From positions 1 through 64,000 of the forward strand of contig JADWQD010000023.1 of assembly GCA_016110215.1 (NCBI GenBank): a stretch of DNA of 64,000 nucleotides. The letters are read 5' to 3'. The stretch comes from Capronia americana (lineage: Eukaryota > Ascomycota > Eurotiomycetes > Chaetothyriales > Herpotrichiellaceae). The notes below the pieces were generated by a model, which was not told where the DNA came from, made no database searches, and saw only the letters and a program-made list of their open reading frames with translations. Positions 30,874 through 41,395 of the stretch are shown here, piece after piece (within the stretch, counting starts at the first letter, position 1; each line of letters starts with the position of its first letter). The translations under genes were made by a program, and so were the position numbers.

Positions 30874-31273
30874 ACGGTCTACCATGGGCGGGGTCGGCGT
30901 TTATTGTCTGGGGTTCGGCGTTCAGGTACCTAGTCCAAGGATTGGGGGAAGACTAGCGTCGGCTGGGAATACTACGAATGATGAAAAGGAGGATCTAGAC
31001 AGGGAAGACCTCTGCCTACGAATATCATGTATGCGTGAGTGGTCTGTTTGGCGACCACGACATTTCGATTCGCCTGTATATACATACATTGTAACATGGG
31101 TATCACAAGAAAGAGTCGTTAAAGTTTTCCGCCCAAGGCAACGCGCTTTCCGAACATTTCGCTAGAAACCCTTGATCGCCAATCACTTTTGCCCACCGTC
31201 CACGACGGACCAGTCGAAGGAGCCTCGCCAAGGAGGGACACGAAGCTGAAAGATAGTAGCTCGAGATTCAGCC
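30874..31273. other. Intergenic between convergent genes
   Basis: 400 bases; nothing recognised. Confidence 0.4.
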
Positions 31274-31906
31274 CTATGAAGGGCTGACAACCCGATTGGA
31301 TTTGTTCAAGAACGGAGTGAGGGGCCGGATTGCCCAGATGCCGTCGTCGTCCTCCATGTCGTGTTTCGCATCCGCTGAGAAGAAGGTCGGACTCGTACAC
31401 TGAGATATTTGGCCGTCACTGTCGTTGTCCGTGAGGCTGTCGTCGCTGTCAGCAGACGGGTCCTCCTCACTCCAGTCGTCTCCGTCGAAGCTATCATAGG
31501 AACAATCGGTTTCTTCGTCGCTATCAAACTCGTCGGCCTCCTCGTACTGGGTGGCCGCTGCCTGTCTGATTTGGGCAATGGTTTCCAGTTGAATTTTGAG
31601 TGCCGTTCTGAACTCTTCAAAAGACGGTACTTGATGTTCGAGATATGTTGCTGGCCCGTTCTCCTCAATTGTGGGTGTGGAGATTGACGCGGGTTGCGCC
31701 TGAGCGAAATCTCTCGTCCGGTCATACACCGATATATGACCCAATAGCCGCCGTAATCTGGGTTCCTCTCGGGCAGACTCTGTGTTCAAATTCCAGTGTG
31801 ATTTGAACAATAGTCTAGCAGCTGATTTTGTCGTCTCTGGATGGCATTCCGGTGTGGAGGCGAAGGATAGTGGTGCGTGGGAGGACAATGCGTCTTGCCG
31901 ATTCAT
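31274..31906 (-). CDS. Acidic hypothetical protein
   Basis: 210 residues from the ATG at 31906 (MNRQDALSS); an in-frame ATG at 31954 adds 16 residues. A helical mid-section (FEEFRTALKIQLETIAQIRQ) is followed by a strongly acidic region of about 50 residues rich in Asp, Glu and Ser (EEADEFDSDEETDCSYDSFD…). The closing motif DDDGIWAIRPLTPFLNKS reads as structured and may be a conserved short linear element. No domain recognised. Strong acidity and the D/S pattern suggest a nuclear or CK2-phosphorylated protein, which is inference. Confidence 0.65.
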   Translation of the reverse strand: MNRQDALSSHAPLSFASTPECHPETTKSAARLLFKSHWNLNTESAREEPRLRRLLGHISVYDRTRDFAQAQPASISTPTIEENGPATYLEHQVPSFEEFRTALKIQLETIAQIRQAAATQYEEADEFDSDEETDCSYDSFDGDDWSEEDPSADSDDSLTDNDSDGQISQCTSPTFFSADAKHDMEDDDGIWAIRPLTPFLNKSNRVVSPS

Positions 31907-33828
31907 GTTGGCGGTTTTTATTTTGGTGCGGATGGGGCTTTGTTTGCAGAGCACGCTTCAACAATTTTAGAACAGAGTCGAGAGTGAGAGAACTTGGGAC
32001 GTGTCCTAGAAAACAGCTGGGAAGAGGCTCTTCTTGAACCCCCTCTCCGGGTCAGGCTGCAGCGCACGAACTTACCCATATGTGCGTTTGACTCTTGCTC
32101 CGAAGTCAAGACCATCGATCAACCCCAGTCAGCCACGTCCATGTGAGTGGATCTACAAACAAGCCCATCCTCGAAAAGGAACAGTGAAGCAGGGGTGCGC
32201 CAATATCATTCGGCGATTAACTTCTGGGAGATGCGGCTGAAAGACGAGCGTCGCCATGTGGTTTCGCAGCTGGTGCGTCGAGGCCATGTCGAAGTGAGGG
32301 GCTTCTGAGGCCCAAGCGTCGGGGACCAGTCACAAGCGAATCTGGCAGCTGCCTTTTAGCCCGATTGGGGGCCACGTGCAGCCCAATGGACTGGACCAGT
32401 CGCTGCTAACCACGACTATCGGCAGCAAGGATGCAGAAAGGGGGAAAGGCATCTGCACGGGAGACAGTCACGGCCTTGGTAATGACGGGGGTCCTCTGAT
32501 AGGCGCAAGGTTGACTTGCAGGGCTGGCAGAAAGAAGCGACGAGAGAAGAGCGAGAGAAGGGAAAAGGAAAGGGAGAGGTGGTCCGAGGAGCTGTGTCGC
32601 GGCGCTGGCCAGACCCAGCAGTTAGGCTCAGTCGTGTCTCTAGGGCTGCCCTAAGCCGATCTCGGGCACCCCCTCGCTTAACTGTTGTGTTTTGGGGCTC
32701 GGCAACCGCGAAATTGGACATCGCTTGCATCTCCGTCTAACCAGCTTCGTTTTCCGCGTCATTCCAGACGACCTCGTTCAGCAAGCCATCTGGGCTCAAA
32801 AGGACGTCTCGCAGATTACCGATATTCACCAAAGTCTGAAGCGCCTCCGCCCATGACCTGCTGGGTCGCAGGCCCGGCTTCTTCCGTGGATCCCAGCACG
32901 TCTGCCCTACCACGTGGTTCTGCTATCAAGCGTGGGCCTCCTCGGATCCATCGAAGAGAGCTACTACTGTGTAAGAAGCAGTTGCTGGCGTCTACCTCGT
33001 ACATTATCTCCGTACTTGTACGTACTACTACTTGGTTACTTTAAACCTCCGATCCGAAGAAGAAAGGTATTCCGCGAGAGGCTTCGGCTGTCTCGACCCG
33101 CCGTTCCGCCAGCCCTCCGTTTGGCAGGTGCAACATCTTGTCCTGAGCTATCGGAACATTATTATCGGATTCTCCACCCCTCAGGCTCCGGTCATACGAG
33201 TAGTGTCCTTGTATTAAGCGTCGGGTTTTGCTTCGAACTGTGTGAAATTGGTTTTGCAGGTAAGAAGGCCTGCATGGAACTGCGGCGAAGATAACTACAT
33301 AGAGAGTGGAGAGAGCCGCATTCATACGTTGCACGATCGTTGACTGAAAGGCTGTGGCGTGACTTATCCATCCAGGCTCCCGATGCAGACAGGGAGATGC
33401 AGAGAATCTCCAGCGCCACAAGATCTGTCCGAGCGGCCGCAGCAGATGAGCACTTCCTATCATTCAATGGCGATCGGTTTTCCTGAAACCAACTTATGGT
33501 AAAACAAGGTGAGTGGAAGGAAATGTGCAACTTTCTTTTTGCTTTTGAATGATTCTTGTTATTACAAGTTGGAAAGTCAACTATGTGAGGAAGCTATCTG
33601 ACCGCAATCATTCGTAAGCTGTTGATGTGCTTTTCTGGTCTCTGTCCTTCCCTGAATCCAACTCAAACGCCGGTCGTTATGGATGTTGGTTATCGCTTTT
33701 GGTGTCGTAACTTTAGTTTCTCGTAAGGAACGTGTGTACAGCAGAACAGTGTTGTGTCGGGTGACGGAAAGGAGTGATGCTTTTGAAACCCATGCTGAGT
33801 TTGCGGTCGGCCTCAGATTGACGGGCGT
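31907..33828. other. Intergenic, 1.9 kb
   Basis: No credible gene. A purine-rich strand (GA/GGAAA mixtures) runs from about 32528 to 32579. Short frames near 32400-32700 and 33040-33530 look random in composition and overlap one another in antisense. Confidence 0.4.
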
Positions 33829-34491
33829 TTACTCGGCGCTGATTTGGATTCTCTTCTGAGCCTTGGCCTTCTGCAGCTTGGGAACGACGATGGACAGAAT
33901 GCCGTTCTTCATGCTGGCCTTGACGTTGTCGTGGTCGACAGGATTGGGGAAGGAGAAGCTGCGAGCGAATTCACCGACACTGCGCTCGGAGACCCAGTAG
34001 GTGTGTTGTGGTTGGTGTTTGCCGACCTCCTTGGATCCAGTGGTGGTAACTTCGGTGCTGGAGGAGGGTTGCGCGGATTCCTCTTTGCCATTGGCATCCA
34101 CCTCGGTCGCCGGGGTAGGTTTGGAGCCTTCCTCTCTGGAATGTTCGGTTCTGCCCCTGACGGTGATGGTCTGTTCGTCGGCAAACTCAATGATGACGTC
34201 TTTCTGGTTGATACCGGGTAGTTCCCCCTCGAGAACGTAGCTGTCCTTGGCCTCCTTTACGTCGAACTTCGGCGCAAAGGTGCGAGATGCTGTGTCGGAC
34301 AGCTTCTGGAGTTCGGAGAAGGTGTCGTTGAACAGATTGAAGAAAGGGCCCATCTCTGAGCGGTAGGGTCCGAATGAGGATGGTAGACGTGGGAAGAGAG
34401 CCATGTTTCTCGTTTGGATGTGCTTTGGCTTTGAGACTTTGGAGAGCGTTGAAGTCAAGCGATGTGGAAGTCTTCGAAGAGTACTAGACAT
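33829..34491 (-). CDS. hsp30: Hsp30-type small heat-shock protein
   Basis: Single exon, 220 residues from the first ATG; the conserved Hsp30 opening MALFPRLPSSFGPY starts at the ATG at 34404 (191 residues). The alpha-crystallin domain begins at about residue 74 of the long form (FAPKFDVKEAKDSYVLEGELPGINQKDV). It continues with EFADEQTITVRGRTE, is interrupted by a ~45-residue Ser/Thr/Glu-rich insert usual for fungal Hsp30, then resumes at HTYWVSERSVGEFARSFSFP and closes with MKNGILSIVVPK (GxLxIxxPK). Chaperone strongly induced by heat in relatives. The 29-residue upstream extension is Arg/Ser/Thr-rich without acids and resembles a mitochondrial presequence, so two forms are possible. A heat-shock-element-like site lies upstream. 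Confidence 0.88.
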   Translation of the reverse strand: MSSTLRRLPHRLTSTLSKVSKPKHIQTRNMALFPRLPSSFGPYRSEMGPFFNLFNDTFSELQKLSDTASRTFAPKFDVKEAKDSYVLEGELPGINQKDVIIEFADEQTITVRGRTEHSREEGSKPTPATEVDANGKEESAQPSSSTEVTTTGSKEVGKHQPQHTYWVSERSVGEFARSFSFPNPVDHDNVKASMKNGILSIVVPKLQKAKAQKRIQISAE

Positions 34492-35033
34492 TCAGTGGTT
34501 TCAAATGCTTTGTTCTGGTCTGATGAGAGGGAAGGAAAGAGCGAAAGCAAGCGGTTGATTTATAGTTTAATGAAGCCATAAACAAGGAGCCCATCGTCGT
34601 GGATAGAAAGTGTCCAGAAGCATCGCATGTTGGAACAGAAATGGCGTGAGGTTTCTAGAGTCTTCACTCGTTGCCTATTCCGGCCTCACGAACTTGTTAG
34701 CGTGGCATCACAGGCTCGTTTCGGGAGCTCCGCCGCGTCTCTTTGGAGGCGGAACCACCGGATTCTTCTCGACCTTACTGTGGGCTGAGGATCGCGTGAG
34801 GGTCGACTGAGGGTAGGTGGGCCATTTGGTGAGGCCGCACAAAGCGGTTGGTGAGAGCTTGCGTCACGGAAGCGTGTCGACTGCCGACTTCCGCAAAAAT
34901 GCGGGGAATTACCAGAACTGCTTAGACTTAACTGGAACATTCGCTGGGTCGCGCATGTGAAATTCTGTAGATGGGCAGTGTCATTACAACCAATAGCGGC
35001 AATCACAGTACTGGGAGTCTGTGGGAGTCTCCT
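34492..35033. other. Intergenic, hsp30 promoter
   Basis: Apart from the heat-shock-element-like site there is a TTTATAGTTTAA patch near 34558-34569 that could serve as a TATA element. No gene. Confidence 0.4.
34653..34665 (-). promoter_or_regulatory. Heat-shock-element-like site upstream of hsp30
   Basis: TTC-TA-GAG-TC-TTC matches the alternating TTCnnGAAnnTTC heat-shock factor site at all but one base of the middle unit. It lies about 160 bases upstream of the first ATG of the minus-strand Hsp30 gene, the expected place. Confidence 0.5.
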
Positions 35034-36170
35034 CTAGTTGATATGACAGACCAACTTTTCTCCGCTCACCGGCCTCATCCATTCCTCTCCTCTTGCCTCC
35101 GCTTTCCTGTCATCCATAGAACCGCTTCCCAGTAACGCAAAACCGTGGACAACCACCTTTTCCAATCCTCCCGGAATTAGCCGCACAGGATTCGGCACGA
35201 TCTTCCGTCCTTCTGATAGCCAATCATAGAAGGCCACCGTGAAGCCTCGAGCCACGGCATTCGCGGGCAGATTCATACCTGCATAGGCAACATCTTCGCC
35301 CAGTCCTTCCCACACTGCGCCGTAGCTCGGCTCGAGCCCGAGCTCCTCTGCAGAGGTATTCCATGCTTGACCCTCACGAGATCTGACCACAGCCATTTTG
35401 GCTCCTTTCGCCAGTGTCCTGGCTGTGTGCAGGACGGTAAAACCTTCAGATATACAATCGAACCCGATGTCAAGGCCGCGGTTGTCGTTCAACTCGAGTA
35501 CTTGTTGCAACCAGTCTTTCGACCTGTAGTTCACAAGGTGGCTGAAATTGTAAGGCGCGCCCTTCAGTAAGGTATTGTGCTTTTGCGAGGCAGATCCAAA
35601 CAAGGTCACGGGGATAGGTGAAAGCTGAGCGAGCTGTGCAGCGTAGAGGCCCACCGAGGTGGATGCCCCGTTGATGAACACCGACACAGGCCCCTTGTCA
35701 TCCTGCCGTTGAATCGATTGTTGCGGCCAAGAGAACGGAGCTGGAAGACCCATCCGAAGAAACAGAGCCTGAGCTGCCGTTACCGCACACAGACTTATTG
35801 TGGCGGCATCTTCAAACGGCAGATCATGAATGCGCCAAACAAGGTCCCATGGACAAACGAGGTACTCTGCAAAGGCCCCAGGACGAGCGTTCACACTGCA
35901 GGCGCCTTGGAGGAATCCGGCGACTCGCGAATCAACCCGAAGACCAGTCGAGGACGGCACTGAAGTTCCGAGCGTGACGACCACGCCTGCGAAATCAGAG
36001 CCCAGCACGCGACCAGTATTAGCGATCGGGTGAGCTGTGTACAGCGCGTCGACCGGATTCAGGGCAATGGCTTTGACTTGAACCAGAACTTCATTCGGAG
36101 CCGGCGCTGGCGAAGGAACCTCTTTGACAACCCCTGTCCTGGCTTTTGCATCGAGGACGAGAGCTCTCAT
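35034..36170 (-). CDS. Medium-chain dehydrogenase/reductase (zinc-independent, enoyl reductase/quinone oxidoreductase type)
   Basis: Single exon, 378 residues. The GroES-like N-terminal half reads VLVQVKAIALNPVDALYTAHP…GRVLGSDFAGVVV, the ALNPxD/GxDFAG pattern of NADPH-dependent enoyl reductases and quinone oxidoreductases. The nucleotide-binding half has VFINGASTSVGLYAAQLAQL, the xGASxxVG variant of the Rossmann loop, and GLDIGFDCISEG. Zinc ligands of classical alcohol dehydrogenases are absent. Stand-alone trans-enoyl reductases of fungal polyketide clusters share this form, but no PKS lies nearby. The reaction is probably NADPH-dependent reduction of an activated double bond. Confidence 0.87.
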   Translation of the reverse strand: MRALVLDAKARTGVVKEVPSPAPAPNEVLVQVKAIALNPVDALYTAHPIANTGRVLGSDFAGVVVTLGTSVPSSTGLRVDSRVAGFLQGACSVNARPGAFAEYLVCPWDLVWRIHDLPFEDAATISLCAVTAAQALFLRMGLPAPFSWPQQSIQRQDDKGPVSVFINGASTSVGLYAAQLAQLSPIPVTLFGSASQKHNTLLKGAPYNFSHLVNYRSKDWLQQVLELNDNRGLDIGFDCISEGFTVLHTARTLAKGAKMAVVRSREGQAWNTSAEELGLEPSYGAVWEGLGEDVAYAGMNLPANAVARGFTVAFYDWLSEGRKIVPNPVRLIPGGLEKVVVHGFALLGSGSMDDRKAEARGEEWMRPVSGEKLVCHIN

Positions 36171-36566
36171 CGTGATTGAGGCCTCCTTTTCCGACGGTAT
36201 TTCAGCCGACGTCTTCTTCCATCAAAGAATGCTGCAGGGGCGTATACAGAGAGAGCAAAGTCTTTCCTCGTATTGAGGAAGGATTGGAACGCAGTGGGTG
36301 GGTAGTTGATATTTGTATGATTACTAAGCCCTGTTGGCACGCCTTTCGGTTGATCGACCATATGAATCTCAGCCGCGGGTATAGAGTGTGACAGTGCAAT
36401 CAAATCAATGTATTAATAAGACAAGATCCCACCCCTCAAATAATGATACACGCCCTGTAATGTTCTCGCACCAGCTGCTCCCGCTTCGGCTTCCTTATGC
36501 CGTCAGTCTGCGCCTCGAATACGCTTGCCCAAGCCAGTTGCTGTAAGCTTCACTCTCTGCTCACTT
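36171..36566. other. Intergenic, promoter of the MDR gene
   Basis: About 400 bases; nothing recognised. Confidence 0.4.
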
Positions 36567-37106
36567 TCATTTCTTCGGGGTTGCGGGCCAGGTGCCCAGG
36601 CCCGGCCAGCCGTATGCTTCAGACTCGGCCGCATTGTCAATGGCCTCGTAGGTAGCCGCTTCTACCCTTTCTTCCACGTGGGCTTGTGGTCCTTCCGATC
36701 CTGCTGATTGTGTCCGTGACTTTGTATGTTGGGACGTTGCCGAATCGTGAGTCTTGAAGGTGCCCAGGCCGGGCCAACCCCAGCTCTCGTCGCTCTGGTG
36801 GGAATCTTCGCCCATGTTGTTCTCATTGAGCTTCGACGACGCCACGGCCTGCAGCGACGGGCTCAGTGATCCGTTGTTGTTGCCGCCGCTTGCTGGATTT
36901 TGTTGTTGAGAAGGATGTTGTTCGGCTGCGTTGTCGCCCGGAAGCTTCTCCTGTTCGTGTGCCAGTGCGTGCCGGATCGAGTCAATTACATGGCCGAGCT
37001 TGGAGTCGCGGCGATGATGGTGCTGAGCTTCAGTGGGCTCGCTGGTCCCCGTGGTGGCAGGAACCTCTGAATGGCCCGTAATCGAATTCAAGTTGAACCG
37101 AGTCAT
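36567..37106 (-). CDS. Small GWPGLGT-repeat protein
   Basis: 179 residues from MTRFNLNSITGH (ATG at 37106); the frame is open back to 37217, but that extension is Asn/Gln-rich and unlikely. The protein is hydrophilic and probably disordered, with one helix-like stretch (KLGHVIDSIRHALAHEQEKLP). A heptapeptide occurs twice: WGWPGLGTFK near the middle and YGWPGLGTWP six residues from the C-terminus. Exact repetition of GWPGLGT in such a biased protein suggests a functional short motif rather than chance. The Lys-rich end (ATPKK) follows directly. I do not recognise a named family; stress- or conidiation-related small proteins are one guess. Confidence 0.7.
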   Translation of the reverse strand: MTRFNLNSITGHSEVPATTGTSEPTEAQHHHRRDSKLGHVIDSIRHALAHEQEKLPGDNAAEQHPSQQQNPASGGNNNGSLSPSLQAVASSKLNENNMGEDSHQSDESWGWPGLGTFKTHDSATSQHTKSRTQSAGSEGPQAHVEERVEAATYEAIDNAAESEAYGWPGLGTWPATPKK

Positions 37107-37457
37107 GGTGATGTGTTTGGTGTCTGATGTTTCGTGTGTGGAGCTAATGGTGTTGTTTTGCTGTTTGGCAATATTGTTGATGTTGGCTAGATTTTGATTT
37201 TGCTTGTTGGGTATCAAACCGAGGGGGCACCTGTGAAGTTTTGATGCCCAGCCCTTTTTATACGAAATCTTGTCTCACCAGATCTCAGCGCGGCGGAATG
37301 ATCTTATCCAGCGGGATTGTCACTTCCAGCTAATCCCCAGAACCTATACTTGCACGTGCACTGATCTCATTGGGTAGCACTCCGAGTGGTGGTCAAAGGT
37401 GGTCATGTTACCGCGCAGGAAGTTTGCAGTGTCACACCACGCAGCACCTGAACCTTC

Positions 37458-37480
37458 ATTTCGGCGGCTGAAGCCGAAAT
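37458..37480. repeat. Perfect hairpin, ATTTCGGC / GCCGAAAT
   Basis: Eight-base arms separated by seven bases (GGCTGAA). It lies 350 bases upstream of the GWPGLGT gene, so it could be a protein-binding dyad; no second copy was noticed. Confidence 0.35.
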
Positions 37481-37696
37481 CGCGCATAGCGAGTAGACGA
37501 GGACGCGAAGAGGGCCTATGCCACAAGTGAAATCCCACGTTCTCCAGGTATGACACTCTGGGGTCTAGATGTGTCGCAGAACAAACCTATTCTCGCCCAC
37601 CGCACCAGCGCTGGGCATCTCGTAAATCCTGTAGTAACAGAAGTGCGGGAGGTACAGTTTGTCGGTGCCCAGTTGCCGTGGGACGAAGCCGACGGT

Positions 37697-37731
37697 GGAA
37701 TGACGCCCAGGGACTTGGAATGACGCCCAGG
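37697..37731 (+). repeat. 15-base direct duplication
   Basis: GGAATGACGCCCAGG occurs twice with five bases between (37697-37711, 37717-37731). Small tandem duplication, no associated gene. Confidence 0.45.
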
Positions 37732-38103
37732 CGCGACGCGTGCAGCATCACATCAACCTCATCTTTCACTCAGAGTACGAGAACTAGAGCCCAAGGTCAC
37801 CAATCCGTCTCCGGTCGGGCACTCTAGACGACATGAATGAACCAGGCACTTATATTTCTGCGGCTGCGGTGCCACCGGCTCGTCTGCGTATTGGATGAGG
37901 CAGAACTCCAGATCTAACTTCAAGCACCAGCTATGCGCGATTTGCAACAACCGCTTCGCCGGTCGTCACGAGCTTTGATTCAGCAAGCTGCGGTCTAGGA
38001 ATAGCTGCCTAAGAAACCGGTCATCAGGTTTCCAAGACCCGTCATTATTCGAGCCTGAACAAACTAACCCAGCCAAGTCCAGTAGTAATGTCACCGTGAC
38101 CAT

Positions 38104-38824
38104 TCAACCACCTGCTTCCACGTGCATGGTTCCTTCCACAAAAGGCTCCCATTCCCTCTTATTCTTGCAGTACACCTGCTCGGCTATCAGTATGGCAACA
38201 AGCAAAAGAGTGAGGAATTCTACACAGCCCGGTATCGGGGTTGCGCAGGACTCACCTCGGCAACCGGTTTCAGAATTTTGTCGAAGAGACCCATCTTGAC
38301 GACTGTGCGCGAATGAAGAGTCAGTACAATCTATCTTGCGCCGCAGGCTTATCGTCCGCAAAAGCATCCGACAGGGGGCTGCCCTACATTTCTTCCCTGG
38401 AGCCAATTCCGTCTTGGAGTAGATCGGACTTGCAATCGAAATCAAGATTAGCATTCAGCACTACACATGGACAGGCAGACAAAGGTAAAGAAAGAGAAGA
38501 GTTGGCCAATATACCCCAGTACTCACCTCCCACAATCTCCACAGAACCAGCGATGCAGCGACGTTCCGGAATCGGTCTTGTGGTCGAGGTAGTCCTTTGG
38601 CGATCCGGCCACGGTGACATCCTCATCTGAAATCACCGTCACGTAGGTTCCGACTATAAACCATCAGCGGCGGCAAAGGCAGGACCAATGGACTCGGCTG
38701 GCATACGTGCGCCGCTCTGTTTTCGGCAGTTCAAGCACCGGCAATAGACAGGCTGGGTCTTCTCAGCTGAATCACTAATGGTGACCTTGATGGCTCCGCA
38801 ATTGCATTCTCCTTCCAGCACCAT
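38104..38824 (-). CDS. GFA/CENP-V family zinc protein (glutathione-dependent formaldehyde-activating-like)
   Basis: Five exons: complement(38104..38175, 38256..38302, 38388..38428, 38527..38653, 38707..38824), 134 residues, all phases consistent. The zinc ligands of the family are present: C7-x-C9 in ECNCGA, C28-x-C30-xx-C33 in YCRCLNCRK, and C77-xx-C80 in WFCGDCGSPIYS. The ending KMGLFDKI…EVYCKNKREW matches fungal members. These small beta-fold proteins were named after glutathione-formaldehyde adduct chemistry, but most have no proven activity. Exon 3 is only 41 nt, and one acceptor is CAAG, so that join is the weakest. Confidence 0.82.
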
Positions 38825-39499
38825 CTTGACAAGCCGAGGCAGAGCGATCCAAGAAGCTGAAAACCCCAGCAATGGCGATGGTTATGGCGGCCGTGCCCCT
38901 CATTATATACCAGTGCCACACACGTCAGGCCAAGCCGCCGAGTTCCAGCCTGGATCAGAAGCAATGCTCTCGAACTTATCGGTAGTTGGCAATGGCGATC
39001 TCTAGCACTTGCAATCCGTTTGGGCATCGGCCACTACACTGGTGTCGAGACCAGGCCAGGGTGCCATCCGTCCCACATTCTCCCCGATTTTGCAGTCTCA
39101 CAATCGCTACAAACTCAGCTCGTCAACACACATCTGGCCACTTGCACCACATCGGGCCTGTCTGCGACTTCCCAAGAAAGCAATGCTCGAAACGAGACAT
39201 TCAGAGAAAGCAAAAAGACCGGTCTGAGCAGGGGCTGTCAGAATCTGCTCCATTCGACCCTATCTTTGCTACGTGATCTTATCACCGAGACCCTCAAGGT
39301 GGTGAGTTCACTAATCCCAGCGGTTGATTACAGCCGCAAACGGAAAACACAACGACGTACACCCGCAAAGCTGGAAGGTAGGCAGGTCGAGCTATCCTCT
39401 CGGAAGGGGTGAATGTCGTGAGCTTGATGCAACCTCCTACAGTAATTTGTCTCTTGCAGCCCTACACTGCACATATTACACTGTACACAACAGGTCGTC
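38825..39499. other. Intergenic
   Basis: About 670 bases between the GFA start and the CoA-transferase stop. Several plus-strand short frames overlap here, none protein-like. Confidence 0.4.
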
Positions 39500-41395
39500 T
39501 CACTGGACAACCTCAGTCATCAAGTCGTCCGGCCACCGAGGCGCGTCTTTGCCATTGCCTCTCGTACCGACATTGTACTTGAGCACGACCTTGTCATCGT
39601 CGAACTTGATGATCGGCTTGATGGTCCGGACGACGGCACCAATGGCCTTGCTTTCGCGGTCCTCGAAGAACGAGGGCTGGAAGAGCTTGCCATTCTTGGC
39701 TATCATGTCCGCGTATCGCGGCAATAGGTAATTCATATTGTGGTAGCATCTTCGACGCCGCATCGTTAGTCAATCAGTCAATCAGTCAGCCAGTGCAGTG
39801 GCGCCGTAACCACCAGATTACGAGGAAGCGGGCACACCACACAAAGCTGTGAGCTGAAAAAGGGCGTTCGAGACTTACCGGAACACCTGCTTGCCGTTCC
39901 TCTCCCACACGTTCTGCCAGACCTCGTCGGGGTATTCTCCCACCGAATTTGCCAGCCACTGATTGTAGTAGTTCAGCGCGACGTCGATCTTGAAGCTGCC
40001 GCCTTCTTCCGCCCGTCGCATCAAGGCACACAGAATGCCAGTCACGCCTGCGATGCCGGTCATGTAGTCGCTGTTGGGGAATACGGGCGTCACGGCCTCG
40101 CCGTCTTTCAACCCCATGGCCCGACCGAAACCGGCAGAAATGCCCACGCAAGCATCGCTGATCTGCTGCCATCCCGAGCGGTACTCCCACGGACCGTTCC
40201 AGCCGTAGCAGTTCTCACGCACGGAGATGATACCACGCTCTCGGTCCTTGACCAGGTCAATGACGCCTTGTTGGCTGAAGCCATATTTGTCCAGCACGCC
40301 GGGACGGTAACCTTGGACGACGACATCGGCATCCTTGATCAGGTCGCGCAGTTTGGCCTTCCCTTCCTCGGTCTTCAAGTCGAGGCTGCACTGCCATTTA
40401 CCCCACGACAAATCCACGTGCAGCATGCTGTAGTCTACGAGGTTGGGAGACGTCACGCGCATGACGCTCGCTCCCAGCTCTGCCAACCCCCGTGTCACAG
40501 CCGGGGCTGCAATCACGCGTGTCAGGTCCACGACCTTGAGACCCGCGAGCGGTCTGGCGGCCGAGGTCTGAGGCACAGCTGGCCACCAGGAAGGTTTCTG
40601 CGTGGCATTGGGCGCCGCGTGAATCTCGAAAAGCCCGACGTGCGCATTGGCCTTGCCGTGCTCGGAGGCACGGTACGATTCGACAGTCTCGCATATCACG
40701 CCGGCTTGCTTGTACACGTCCGACGCCAGATGTTGCATGTCGGCCGAGTCAATGGTTGCCATTTTGTCGATGAACGGCTGCAACGCGGCCTCCCACGTCG
40801 TGAGATCGTCGCGGTCCTCCGGAAATCCCAGGCTATCGAGGCTGGGCTTCGGATTCATGCTGCCATGGAGATGGAAATACCGCCCGTCTTTTGTTCGGTA
40901 GATATTCGTGACGCAATGTCTGTACAGGCTGGAGCCCATTCGGTGGAAGTCGTAGTTGGGGATCATGTCGTACAGGGCTTCTAGGTTCTTCCTCGTGGTG
41001 ATAACGCGGTCCGTGTCCGGATGAATCTGCCACAGGAGCGTCGACATGAAGAACAGTTGCGCGTGGTCGGTGTCGATCTCCGCCCCTGTCACCTCGAGGT
41101 CGTACTTGCGCTTGACCAATGCAGCGACGATGCATGCTTCAAACGCCTTAAGGCTTGCCGCCGACTCGGCGAAGCGCCAGTTGATAGGAATGGACGGGAG
41201 ATCAGTGCCCTTGAATCTGATGCGCGTGGCGAAGTCTTTGGCCTCCGCTGGGATGTCCTTTGCGATCTTCGGATTCTCGAGCAGCCCTTCTATCAAGAGC
41301 TTCTTGGATTCTGCCGGGATTGAGTACGTTGACAGGACGCCTGTGGTAGAGGTGTCGACGCTGCCCATCCTGACGACGTGTGCTCCCGGCTCCAA
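39500..41395 (-). CDS. Class III CoA-transferase (CaiB/BaiF family)
   Basis: Two exons: complement(39500..39749, 39879..41395), 588 residues; the intron (129 nt) has GTAAGT, a GACTAAC branch site and an AAG acceptor. The start may instead be MGSVDTS at 41368. The clear family core begins at about residue 286: RPLAGLKVVDLTRVIAAPAVTRGLAELGASVMRV, then DADVVVQGYRPGVLDKYGF and PNSDYMTGIAGVTGILCALMRR, which holds the Asp expected to form the CoA thioester. The first ~270 residues look like a degenerate second copy of the fold (WRFAESAASLKAFEACIVAAL…), so the protein is about 1.4 times the bacterial length. It moves CoA between organic acids. Divergent from the AtuA-like gene. Confidence 0.9.

Larger units (their letters stand above)
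37107..38103. other. Intergenic with small repeats
   Basis: 1 kb upstream of the GWPGLGT gene. It contains a perfect 8-bp-arm hairpin (37458-37480) and a 15-base direct duplication (37697-37711 and 37717-37731, GGAATGACGCCCAGG). No gene. Confidence 0.45.

Noticed and set aside
33041..33530. Overlapping 112-140 codon minus-strand frames
   Set aside because: Two frames compete over the same bases, have biased composition, and neither shows a motif or splice continuation.
35034..36170. Trans-enoyl reductase of a PKS cluster
   Set aside because: No polyketide synthase nearby; neighbours are stress and hypothetical genes.
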